Shown: one piece after another, positions 29,660 to 38,503 of the stretch
Position numbering within the stretch: the stretch's first letter is position 1
How the letters are laid out: each line of letters starts with the position of its first letter
NCBI RefSeq assembly: GCF_000745775.1
Contig: NZ_JQJY01000001.1
Span: forward strand, 496,001 to 560,000
Origin: Flavobacterium sp. ASV13
GTDB lineage: Bacteria > Bacteroidota > Bacteroidia > Flavobacteriales > Flavobacteriaceae
Reading direction: 5' to 3'
Length of the DNA: 64,000 bases
Position numbers and translations under genes: made by a program
Notes under the pieces: generated by a model
Databases searched by the model: none
What the model was told of the DNA's origin: nothing
The model's input: only the letters and a program-made list of their open reading frames with translations

Positions 29660-31456
29660 TCAAGAAATAGTCATTTTGTGATAAAACGGTGTAAATCCAG
29701 TAATGTAAACATGTTCTCCGCTTGTACGCAGACTCCCTTGATGATAAGTGTATTCTTCGCTGTCTAAATTTTCAACGTTATAATGTTCGCATTTTCCGGG
29801 ACCCAATTGTATTGTGTCTCCATTGGCTACAATTTCTGCAGATCCAGATTTTAGAAAATAGTTCTTTTTTGCATCCTGTTCTGCTCCTTTAATTATAGTT
29901 CCTTCACTAAAGCACATTTCAATAGTAACTTCAACATTTGGCGGACCTTCTACTTTAAAATCTAAATTTAAAGTGCCATTATTTTCGGTGATTTCAATAA
30001 CTGTCGTTTGCAATTTTACATTGCTTTTAACTCGTGAATCAAAATCCATTTTGTTCCAAAAACGGCCATCTGGCGAAGGTGATAATTTATAATCTCCATC
30101 GGCTTTTCGAAATTCTGGCGCAAGAGGCTGGTAATAATCGCCTTCTTTAGTCTCTTTCAAAATATATTTGTTTCCTTCTTTTACAATTCCGTCACTGCTG
30201 AAATAGCCCAATCTAAAAAATGAAGTAGAAAGACGCATATATTTTAAGATCGCATCACCTTTGCGATACATTAAAAAGTTTGGATTTGAGGATCTTCCCG
30301 AAACAACTTGTAACGGTTTATCATTTCCTCCAAATAATGTCATCGAAGCTTTTCCACGTCTGATTCTGGCTAAATTTGAAACTGCAAAATATTTCTCGAA
30401 GTCATTTGCAATTTTGCCTTCAACAGAAATCTCTTTTTGAAGTTCTGGATTTTCCATAAAAAAAACCAAAGAATCTGGGAGAATGTCGGTAGTAAATTCT
30501 GGAAGACTTTCGATAAGTTTAACCATGTACACAAACATTGGATTCTTGGTATGAATAGCCATGTATCTGTACTGCAGATAAAATTTGTTTACTTTGATAT
30601 TCATAAATTGATCCTGTCTTTTTGAATCAACTGTTACCAAATCGCCATTTGTTTCGGTGTAATAAAAATAAGTCGTCAAATTTTTATTTACGATATCTAA
30701 TAACTGCGGTCGGTTGAGTAATCGCGCCATCGTAATGAGTGCTTTGTCGATTACGGCAGAATATACACCGCTTCGCTCTGAATAATGTCCATCATCATTC
30801 AGATAAATTCCTTCGGCGAGCCATTGGTCAATTCTTTGTACATATTTTGCATCTGGATAAAGTGAATTTATACTTGCGAGTGCTGCACAAATTACCCATC
30901 GATGATTTGGAGTATGAACACCGCCGGTTGTCATTGCTTCGCCGGCGTTCTGTATAAACTTTTTTAATTTGTCTTTTATCTCTGTCAGCTCTTTTTGTTT
31001 ATTACTATTTAGTAAAACTGCTGCAGGACAAATGTATTCTAAAATAAACGCAGTATCAGGAGGCGATTGCCTGTTTCCTCCGGCGTCTAGTGTACCATCG
31101 CTGTATTGCTCTTTCAGCAAAATATCTACAGCCTGATTTAACTTTTGAGCTACAGATTCTGATTTGTAATATTCGGATTTTGAATTGGATATCGAAGCTG
31201 CCAAAACTGTAACAGCACCTGCTATTGGGCGAAAATTACTGATTCTGATTCCCGGTTCTGTGAGTTCTTTACTTAATATGATTTTAACTTTGGCATCATT
31301 GCTCGAAATGAGCTTTTGCATCAATAAAACATCTTCTTTTGCAAGATTATTATTTAAAAAAAAATCATTGGCAAAAGCTAAGTCACTTACTAAAGTTCCT
31401 GCCAGCGAAAGGCTTCCTAGCCTAAGAAATTCTCCACGGCTCATTTGATTTTTCAT
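29660..31456 (-). CDS. Putative (alpha/alpha)-toroid polysaccharide lyase-like secreted protein
   Basis: The 598-residue protein begins MSRGEFLRLGSLSLAG, which resembles a twin-arginine signal but with RG in place of RR. The first 300 residues are helical and carry TPNHRWVICAALAS and YSERSGVYSAVIDKALITMA. The rest is strand-rich. A helical toroid followed by beta-sandwiches, with conserved Asn-His and Tyr, is the layout of polysaccharide lyases such as PL8 and heparinase II/III-like enzymes, which cleave at uronic acids by beta-elimination. I do not recognise a named family, so the lyase call is tentative. A glycoside hydrolase or non-catalytic relative is possible. It shares the strand and spacing with the GH92 and DUF4861 genes. 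Confidence 0.5.
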   Translation of the reverse strand: MKNQMSRGEFLRLGSLSLAGTLVSDLAFANDFFLNNNLAKEDVLLMQKLISSNDAKVKIILSKELTEPGIRISNFRPIAGAVTVLAASISNSKSEYYKSESVAQKLNQAVDILLKEQYSDGTLDAGGNRQSPPDTAFILEYICPAAVLLNSNKQKELTEIKDKLKKFIQNAGEAMTTGGVHTPNHRWVICAALASINSLYPDAKYVQRIDQWLAEGIYLNDDGHYSERSGVYSAVIDKALITMARLLNRPQLLDIVNKNLTTYFYYTETNGDLVTVDSKRQDQFMNIKVNKFYLQYRYMAIHTKNPMFVYMVKLIESLPEFTTDILPDSLVFFMENPELQKEISVEGKIANDFEKYFAVSNLARIRRGKASMTLFGGNDKPLQVVSGRSSNPNFLMYRKGDAILKYMRLSTSFFRLGYFSSDGIVKEGNKYILKETKEGDYYQPLAPEFRKADGDYKLSPSPDGRFWNKMDFDSRVKSNVKLQTTVIEITENNGTLNLDFKVEGPPNVEVTIEMCFSEGTIIKGAEQDAKKNYFLKSGSAEIVANGDTIQLGPGKCEHYNVENLDSEEYTYHQGSLRTSGEHVYITGFTPFYHKMTIS

Positions 31457-31540
31457 AAAATCTCATTTTGGTTGTGATAGTTAATAGTTTGTGTGCCGAA
31501 TTGTAAAACCATTGGTCAGATGGTTCTTTTTTTTGATAAA

Positions 31541-32107
31541 TTACTTATCTACAATTTTCACAAGCGTAAAATTTATTCCCAAAGGATTTTCGGTTATTTT
31601 ACAGATTAAAGGAAAATCAGGATTCTTGATAATCCACATTTCGGTTTTATCAATCTGAGCTAAAACGTGATAAGCATCAATTGTTTTTCCTTCTAAAATT
31701 ACATTGCCATTATCTGTTTTTTCATCTAAAACATAAGTAGTATTATTGTAAACGAACTTCTTATTTTTTACTAAATCCTGATAAGTTGATTGAGAAATCA
31801 TAAAAAATGTCTCATTAGGTTTTAATGCTAAAACAGGTGAAAATTCGCCTTGATTAAAACTTAATGCATTTCCATTTTTTAATGCTTTTTGGCTTATAAT
31901 AATACTGCTTTTTACTCCTCTTGTTTCTAAATTAAACACAAGCGTATCTTTGGCCGTTTTGGTTAAGAGTGTTAAAGATCGTGTTTGTCCATGCAATTTG
32001 CAGACGTAACTTAATTCTGTATTGTTCTTAATTGAAGGAACGTAATTTTGTGAAAATCCTAATTGAAATATTGCACAAAAAAGGATTGCTAAAATTGTAT
32101 TTTTCAT
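31541..32107 (-). CDS. Small secreted protein of unknown function
   Basis: The 188-residue protein has a signal peptide ending LGFSQ and a beta-rich mature part with no recognised catalytic motif. The spacing of strands, with phrases such as LSYVCKLHGQTRSLTLL and KTEMWIIKNPDFPLICKI, recalls DUF3108- or LolA-like single-sheet proteins, but this is only a resemblance of pattern. It lies 12 bases after the first GH92 gene and 84 bases before the lyase-like gene, so it is certainly part of the PUL transcript. A substrate-binding or chaperone role in the periplasm is a guess. Confidence 0.6.
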   Translation of the reverse strand: MKNTILAILFCAIFQLGFSQNYVPSIKNNTELSYVCKLHGQTRSLTLLTKTAKDTLVFNLETRGVKSSIIISQKALKNGNALSFNQGEFSPVLALKPNETFFMISQSTYQDLVKNKKFVYNNTTYVLDEKTDNGNVILEGKTIDAYHVLAQIDKTEMWIIKNPDFPLICKITENPLGINFTLVKIVDK

Positions 32108-32119
32108 GTGCTGAATATT

Positions 32120-34396
32120 TTATTTTTTTGGTGGTAAAATTGTTGTTCCCCAATTTGAAGGTTTTGAATCCATTTCATAACTTAATTCTCCGCCTTTCAT
32201 AATATCATCGTGCGAAATCCATGCTTTGTTGTATGGTTTTCCATTTAAAGTTGCCGACTTTATATATTTATTTTTATTGCTCATATTCTTAGCCGTAATC
32301 TTAAATTGATTTCCATTTTCCAACTGAATACTTGTTTCTTTTATGAATGGCACATTCAGCAAATAATACGGCTGACCAGCATTTGGGTATAATCCCATCA
32401 TATGAAAAGCAAGCCAAGATGACATTGCTCCCGAGTCGTCATTTCCGGGCAAACCTTCAGGAGAAGTATTGAAATTATTGGTAATAATTTCGTGAATTCT
32501 GTCACTGCTCAAATAAGGTTTTCCTATCCAGTGATACAAACAAGGCGTTAAAAAGGAAGGTTCGTTGGCAACATTATACAATTTTGAATCAAAAAAGATG
32601 TCCAGTCTCTTTTTGAAAGCTTCTTCACCTCCTGATTTGCGAACAAGCTCAGGTACATCATGAGGAATGCTGAAGGAGTATTCCCAAGAAGTTGCTTCGT
32701 AGAAAAACACGCACCAATGACAAACATACCAAGGCGACTCAATAATTACGGGAGTATATCTAAATGTTGGTTTTTGAATTTTTGATTCTCCAAAAACAAT
32801 ATCATCCAGCCAATTTCCTGAAGCATCTTTTGGCATAATAAATCCTTTTGCTCCATTATTTTCATAATCAGAACGCCATAGATTTTGCCAGCTGTCAGCT
32901 TGTTTCATGTATTTATCGTATAATTCAGTATAGCCCAAGCCTTTTGCGACTGTAGCAATATTGTAATCATTATAGGAGAAATCAATCGTCATATTTCCAG
33001 CTCTAGGAACATTATAAGGCACATAACCCAAACGCAAATATTCCATCAATCCTCCTCTTCCTTCTTTTTCTTCATTTCCACCGGGAGGGACTGTAGCATC
33101 TTTCAGCATTGCTTTTAATGCCAATTCATAATCGATTCCTTTAAGGTTTTTCACAAAAGCATCTGCCACGACAACCTCAGCATTAGAACCTCCTTGTGTA
33201 CGGCCGTTATCGTTTCCGCTTCTGCCTTCCGGCATATAACCGTCTCTTTTGTAAATGTTCAGCATCGCATTTACAATTTCAACTTGGCGCTTAGAATCAA
33301 TTAATGAAATCAAAGGACTTGAACTTCTGAAGGTATCCCAAATACAGTAAAAATCATCGTAATAAGGCTCATCGTTCGTCCATAACGGATTTTCGCCTGT
33401 TCTGTTTACTGGCGCGAGCATCGTGTGATATAAGCCTGTATAAAACATTTTTTTATACTCCAAAGATGTATCTGAAGACAGTTTGATTCTGCTCAACAAA
33501 AGCTCCCATTTATTTTCTAAACTTGTCAATACAGCATTAAAATCCCAATGCGGAATTTCGACTTCTACATTATTTTTTGCTTTTAATTCGCTTAGGAACG
33601 AGATTCCGATTTTTACATTCAGTTCTTGTTTTCCTTCTTTTCCGAAAGAAAGCAATGCCGCTGTTTTTTTCCCAGAATCAAATTGAGCCGATTTATCGCT
33701 ATAAAATTTTCCATCTTTCCAAGTAACGTATTTCGCAACAGGCTGATCAAAAATAGCCCAGAAATAAACCGTATAAGCGCGCCCGTTATTCCATCCGCCG
33801 CGAATTCTGCTGTAACCTCTAACTTCATGATCTGAAACAATTTCGATTTGCGAACCTACAAATTGCTGCGCTTCTCTTCCGTCTGGTTCAGGTGATTCTC
33901 CTAAAAAAAATCCGGGGTCGATCTTTAAATCCTTAGATGCATTTTTAGGATACGTAATTCGGTAAAACGAAGCTTTTTCGGCTGTTGTTATTTCTGTTTT
34001 GATATTATTTTCTTTGAAAACAGTTTCATAATATCCCAATTTTACATTTTCTTCGGCTCGATACGAAGTTTGATCTAGTTTATCTAAAGTTCCTGAAAAC
34101 GGCATAATTTGGATATTCCCATATTTCGGACCTCCTCCCGTTCCGCTAACATGAACTTGGCTAAATCCTGTCACTTCTTTTGGCAAGGCAAGCCATCCGC
34201 TGTTTGAGTTTACAGTACAATCTGGACTCGGTTTTACCATTCCATATGGACATGATGGCCCGACAAAAACTCGACCAACTCCTTCTGATCCAATCATCGG
34301 ATCTACATTAGTATGAACCTGATTTTGTGCATTAATCGCAATGGTAAAAAATGATGATATTCCTAAAAAAAGTATAGTCTTAGTATATTTTTTCAT
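32120..34396 (-). CDS. GH92 alpha-mannosidase
   Basis: The 758-residue secreted enzyme has a signal peptide ending AINAQ. The GH92 N-terminal signature is VHTNVDPMIGSEGVGRVFVG. The central FYEATSWEYSFSIPHDVPEL stretch and the C-terminal GNDDSGAMSSW carry the family's acid and base residues. GH92 enzymes are calcium-dependent, inverting exo-alpha-mannosidases acting in the periplasm; linkage preference (1,2; 1,3; 1,6) differs between subgroups and cannot be fixed here. Two starts six bases apart exist; the inner one (MKKYTK) is used. The enzyme lacks a lipobox, unlike the second GH92, so the two are probably in different locations. It follows the other GH92 by 45 bases. Confidence 0.92.
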   Translation of the reverse strand: MKKYTKTILFLGISSFFTIAINAQNQVHTNVDPMIGSEGVGRVFVGPSCPYGMVKPSPDCTVNSNSGWLALPKEVTGFSQVHVSGTGGGPKYGNIQIMPFSGTLDKLDQTSYRAEENVKLGYYETVFKENNIKTEITTAEKASFYRITYPKNASKDLKIDPGFFLGESPEPDGREAQQFVGSQIEIVSDHEVRGYSRIRGGWNNGRAYTVYFWAIFDQPVAKYVTWKDGKFYSDKSAQFDSGKKTAALLSFGKEGKQELNVKIGISFLSELKAKNNVEVEIPHWDFNAVLTSLENKWELLLSRIKLSSDTSLEYKKMFYTGLYHTMLAPVNRTGENPLWTNDEPYYDDFYCIWDTFRSSSPLISLIDSKRQVEIVNAMLNIYKRDGYMPEGRSGNDNGRTQGGSNAEVVVADAFVKNLKGIDYELALKAMLKDATVPPGGNEEKEGRGGLMEYLRLGYVPYNVPRAGNMTIDFSYNDYNIATVAKGLGYTELYDKYMKQADSWQNLWRSDYENNGAKGFIMPKDASGNWLDDIVFGESKIQKPTFRYTPVIIESPWYVCHWCVFFYEATSWEYSFSIPHDVPELVRKSGGEEAFKKRLDIFFDSKLYNVANEPSFLTPCLYHWIGKPYLSSDRIHEIITNNFNTSPEGLPGNDDSGAMSSWLAFHMMGLYPNAGQPYYLLNVPFIKETSIQLENGNQFKITAKNMSNKNKYIKSATLNGKPYNKAWISHDDIMKGGELSYEMDSKPSNWGTTILPPKK

Positions 34397-34441
34397 TTGC
34401 ATTTTTTATACTTTAATTGTTGTTTTATTTTTAATTTAATA

Positions 34442-36748
34442 TTACGGTTTATTAGCCATTTCTAAAATTAATTCGCCTCCGCCTGTAATGTCATTGTGCG
34501 AAATTGTGAAATTCTCAACAGGTTTAGTATTGAATTTTGTTTTGCTTATATAAATATTTTCTGCACTGTTATTAACAGCTTCAATTACAAACTTTTTGCC
34601 TTTGTAATAATCAGGATTTAACTGAATTGACACTTTATTAAAGATAGGACTTCCTATTTGATACACTGGATTTTCATCTGTTCCGCCATTCATTTGAAAC
34701 AAACCCATCTTGAGCAATACGTTTAAACTTCCCATCAAACCTTGATCTTCATCGCCATTGTAACCCGTTGTTGGAGATAATCCGCTGAAGGTTTCTTTTA
34801 TAACTTCGCGTGTCCAATATTGCGTTAAATCTGGTCTTCCAATCAAATTAAAAACAAAAGAAGTTTGAATGGAAGGCTGATTTCCAAAATTAATTGGAAT
34901 TCGGCTAAACTCAGGATGTAATTCTGCATCATGCGAAGTCCCTGAAGTAAATTTCAGTTTTTTAGCCGTTTGAAATTGCGTATTTAATTTTTCTACTGCT
35001 TTTTCATTTCCTCCCATCAATTTAACCAAACCATCAATATCATGTGGTACAAACCAAGTTGCTTGTGCACCATTTGCTTCTATAAAACCATTTTCATATT
35101 TATACGGATCGTAATTAGCAAGCCATTTTCCGTCAACATTTTTAGGACGCATCCATCCTGATGATTGATCAAAAACGTTTTGATAATTTTGAGATCTGGC
35201 TAAAAAATATTTATAGTCCTCTTGATGATTTAACTTCTTTGCCAATTGCGCCAAAGTCCAATCCTGATACGCATATTCTAATGTTTGACTGGCGCCATCC
35301 TGATGACTTCCAAACTGCCCTTCAGGAAGCGGATAAGGAACATATCCTTTATCTAAATAATATTTTAATCCTCCTCCACTATTTGTATTGTGCTCATATC
35401 CAGCTTTTCCCATAATACCATTCAGCATGTGATTTTTCTTCAAAGCAATATAAATCGATTCTAAATCGTCTTTTACAATTCCTTTTTGAATGGCGGTTAC
35501 AATAAATGGCGTAGTCGAAGCTCCTGTCATTACGTAGGTATCATTTCCTCCAGCTGGACCACGTGGAATCATTCCGCCATCTTTATAATATTGCATTAAG
35601 GAATGTACAAAATCATCCATGATTTCAGGATAAGCGAGCCCCCAGAGTGTGTTAATTGTCCATTGCGCTCCCCAAAACGAATCAGAATTGTATTGATTGA
35701 ATTTTGGTTTTCCTTTTGCATCAATTGGTAATTGTCCGATTCTGAATTTTTCTCCCGTATTATCCGGATAGGCGCCATTTGCATCACTTATCATTTTTCT
35801 TCCCTGCAAAGCATGCCACAAATCGGTATAAAACCTTCTCTGATCATTTTCAGAACCGCCTTCTATTTTAATTCTTCCGAGCAGACTATTCCATTCTTCA
35901 CGCGATGCTTCAACTATTTTGTCAAAATCCCAATGCGGTAATTCTTCTTGAATATTAAATGAAGCATTTTCAATCGAAGTATAAGAAATACCAACTTTCA
36001 TCAATATTTTTTTATCGGAATTACCGAAGTTAACCAAGTAATTTCCAGTTTTAGAATCTTTCTCAACAGAACTTATCGGTGCATTTAATTTAATTTTGAA
36101 GAATACTTTTACCGGTTTTGGACGTCTGAAATTGGTGCTTAAAACCAATGATCCTGAAAGTTCATTATCGTTGTTTTTTTCTAATATGCCATCTGTATTT
36201 TCACATGGTCCTAAAATCATATTCAGATTCAAAAGAATTGCTTTTTGAACATTGGCAGGAAAAGTATATCTATGAAAACCAACTCTTTTTGTACTCGTCA
36301 GTTCTGAAGTAATTTGGTATCTGTCCAATATTACCAAGTGATAACCAGGAGTTATTTTTTCTGTGTCGTGACTAAATTTAGAATAAAAATCCTTAAAAAT
36401 CTCTTTTCTATTTTCGTTAGAAACAGCAACCGGCATTACTGAAAGTCCTGACAATTGCCATTCATGAACATGGCTGAATCCTTTTATGGTATCTCTGTCA
36501 AATTTATAACCACATCCCCAATCACCATTAATTTCTGTATCGGGACTTAAATTTACCATACCAAATGGACGGCTCGCGGATGAAAAATAAAACCATCTTG
36601 AGTTTTGAGTATCTAGCAAAGGATACACCTTATCTACCAATTGATTTTTTTGGAGATAAGCCGTTTTTTCGCTTTGGCACGATACTAAAAAAATAAGACA
36701 TAAACTTATTCCTAAATATCCAATTTTATAAATTTTACTTAATTCCAT
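34442..36748 (-). CDS. Lipoprotein GH92 alpha-mannosidase
   Basis: This 768-residue GH92 has a lipoprotein signal (FLVSC) and so is membrane-tethered. Family signatures are SRPFGMVNLSPDTEINGDWG near the start, FIEANGAQATWFVPHD in the middle and GYNGDEDQGLMGSLN as the catalytic base loop. It is clearly diverged from the neighbouring GH92 along its whole length, which suggests a different alpha-mannosyl linkage or aglycone. The gene is the first after the terminator that follows susD, so it needs read-through or its own promoter. Within the PUL it supports the conclusion that the substrate carries at least one, and probably two, kinds of alpha-mannose linkage. Confidence 0.92.
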   Translation of the reverse strand: MELSKIYKIGYLGISLCLIFLVSCQSEKTAYLQKNQLVDKVYPLLDTQNSRWFYFSSASRPFGMVNLSPDTEINGDWGCGYKFDRDTIKGFSHVHEWQLSGLSVMPVAVSNENRKEIFKDFYSKFSHDTEKITPGYHLVILDRYQITSELTSTKRVGFHRYTFPANVQKAILLNLNMILGPCENTDGILEKNNDNELSGSLVLSTNFRRPKPVKVFFKIKLNAPISSVEKDSKTGNYLVNFGNSDKKILMKVGISYTSIENASFNIQEELPHWDFDKIVEASREEWNSLLGRIKIEGGSENDQRRFYTDLWHALQGRKMISDANGAYPDNTGEKFRIGQLPIDAKGKPKFNQYNSDSFWGAQWTINTLWGLAYPEIMDDFVHSLMQYYKDGGMIPRGPAGGNDTYVMTGASTTPFIVTAIQKGIVKDDLESIYIALKKNHMLNGIMGKAGYEHNTNSGGGLKYYLDKGYVPYPLPEGQFGSHQDGASQTLEYAYQDWTLAQLAKKLNHQEDYKYFLARSQNYQNVFDQSSGWMRPKNVDGKWLANYDPYKYENGFIEANGAQATWFVPHDIDGLVKLMGGNEKAVEKLNTQFQTAKKLKFTSGTSHDAELHPEFSRIPINFGNQPSIQTSFVFNLIGRPDLTQYWTREVIKETFSGLSPTTGYNGDEDQGLMGSLNVLLKMGLFQMNGGTDENPVYQIGSPIFNKVSIQLNPDYYKGKKFVIEAVNNSAENIYISKTKFNTKPVENFTISHNDITGGGELILEMANKP

Positions 36749-36795
36749 TATTTTGTCCTAAAAAAGTTTTGAACTTTGGATTTGCTGCTTTTAAT

Positions 36796-36834
36796 AAAAA
36801 AGGAGAAGAATTTTTGCTCTTCCTCTCCTTTTTA
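36796..36834 (-). terminator. Intrinsic terminator downstream of susD
   Basis: On the minus strand AAAAAGGAGAGGAAGA folds with TCTTCTCCTTTTTT around a short A-rich loop and ends in a T-run. It lies about 40 bases after the susD stop and 48 bases before the GH92 start. This favours high SusC/SusD expression relative to the enzymes. Confidence 0.75.
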
Positions 36835-36873
36835 TAACTATTACAATTTGTGTTTTTAGCTTATTTTTTTGTC

Positions 36874-38484
36874 TTAATAACCAGGATTCTGATCTAACTT
36901 AGGATTTAAAGCTTTGGCGTAAGTTGGAATTGGAAATATACGACGTGTAGGATCGGCGTTTGTTTTAAAGCCCCATTGACCTTCATATTTGCCAAAACGA
37001 ATCATGTCATTTCTATGCCACGCTTCCCAAGCAAATTCACGAGATCTTTCTTTATACAGATCATCTAATGTTACAGCAGTCCATGCCGCAGATGTTGAAC
37101 GATTAGAACGAACCATGTTTACCAACGAAACAGCTGTATGTCCAAGAGTGGCATTTCCTCCACGAAGAATAGCTTCAGCTTTCATCAAAATAACATCTGA
37201 GTAACGTAGAAATGGAACATCGTTATTTTGGTTACGGCTTGTTGAAGTATTGTCAGGATAAAATTTAATGTTTCTATACCCCATATTCCATGCAATTTCA
37301 TCATTACCACAATCAAACAAAGATGCATTCTGACGAAGAACAATATCTGGAGTTAAGTTTACCTGATACGTATAGGTTGCACCACCATCAGATCCTGTGT
37401 AGAATTGATCATACCCTTTCTTTGTTGTAGTAACCATTACCGGAGTAACACCGTCATTCATGTATTGCAAACCAGTTAACCATTGTTTATTACGAATATC
37501 ATTAGCATCATTAAAATAAGCATAAAATGAAGGCAACGTACTTCTAGGTGCGCTAGGTGTAAATGGAAGACCAAATTTAGTTCTTTCAGAACGTGGCACA
37601 TCATAACGTGCATGATACATTTGTCCATTGAAACCTACTGATGTAGCGGCAGGATCAAAAGGTACAGCAAAAATAAATTCTTTCATTTGCGGTCCATTAT
37701 TTGGATAGAACATCTGAAGATAAGTTGCTCTAGGCTCAATAGTATACAAACCAGAATTAATAACAGCATCAGTTGCAGCAATACAATCGTTGTAACGTTG
37801 TGTTCCTGTATAAACCTCAGCATTTAAATACAATTTAGCAAGCATTGCATTTGCAGTTTGCTTATTTGGTCGACCGTATGTCGTTATTCCAGATGCAGGA
37901 TTTAGATTAGGAATAGCGGTTTTTAATTCTTTTTCAATGAAGTTAAAAACTTCAGTCCTACTAGATCTCTCTTTAGAACTAAATTCTCCAAATACAGTAT
38001 CTAATGGAACACCTCCATAAGAATCCATCATCATAAAATAACTGATAGCGCGCATTGTTTTTAATTCAGCAATCATTGTTGATTTTTCCGCACCTTTAGG
38101 CATATTTTTATCTAGAATAGCAATGGTTTGATTACTTGTTCCAATAACTTTTTCTGCCCAATCCCACGGTCCAACTCCATTATCTGCAGTCCAATCATGA
38201 TAATGCTGACAAGCATAACCTCTATTATCAAACCAGTTTCCTCCACGTGCAGGCATAATGGCCTCATCAGTAGTTAGTGACTGTGACCACCACCAGGAAA
38301 ATGCAAAATCGCCACGAAAAGCAGCATAAACTGCACCAGATGATTGAATATATTGTGCCGAATTCTGAGGAAATACGTCTGGCGTTAATTGTGTTGTAAT
38401 TGGCACCTCAAGATCGTCGCAAGAACCGAATAAACCACCAGCCACAAGAAGAGGAAGTGCTAAATATTTAAGTATATTTTTCAT
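36874..38484 (-). CDS. SusD-like starch-binding-type outer membrane lipoprotein
   Basis: The 536-residue protein has a lipobox (LFGSC, Cys about residue 22) and the RagB/SusD fold. TPR-like helices include AELKTMRAISYFMMMDSYGGVPL and the C-terminal block contains VPFLRYSDVILMKAEAILRGG and RSREFAWEAWHRNDMIRFGKY. SusD proteins cap the SusC channel and bind the glycan at the cell surface. The gene follows susC by 19 bases, as expected for the pair. Aromatic-rich surface loops are present, but the bound sugar cannot be predicted. Confidence 0.96.
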   Translation of the reverse strand: MKNILKYLALPLLVAGGLFGSCDDLEVPITTQLTPDVFPQNSAQYIQSSGAVYAAFRGDFAFSWWWSQSLTTDEAIMPARGGNWFDNRGYACQHYHDWTADNGVGPWDWAEKVIGTSNQTIAILDKNMPKGAEKSTMIAELKTMRAISYFMMMDSYGGVPLDTVFGEFSSKERSSRTEVFNFIEKELKTAIPNLNPASGITTYGRPNKQTANAMLAKLYLNAEVYTGTQRYNDCIAATDAVINSGLYTIEPRATYLQMFYPNNGPQMKEFIFAVPFDPAATSVGFNGQMYHARYDVPRSERTKFGLPFTPSAPRSTLPSFYAYFNDANDIRNKQWLTGLQYMNDGVTPVMVTTTKKGYDQFYTGSDGGATYTYQVNLTPDIVLRQNASLFDCGNDEIAWNMGYRNIKFYPDNTSTSRNQNNDVPFLRYSDVILMKAEAILRGGNATLGHTAVSLVNMVRSNRSTSAAWTAVTLDDLYKERSREFAWEAWHRNDMIRFGKYEGQWGFKTNADPTRRIFPIPTYAKALNPKLDQNPGY

Positions 38485-38503
38485 AGTTTTTACAATTTAA
38501 TTT

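Noticed and set aside
29660..31456. Tat export of the lyase-like protein
   Set aside because: The signal lacks the second arginine (RG instead of RR). Ordinary Sec export is equally possible, so no export route is assigned.
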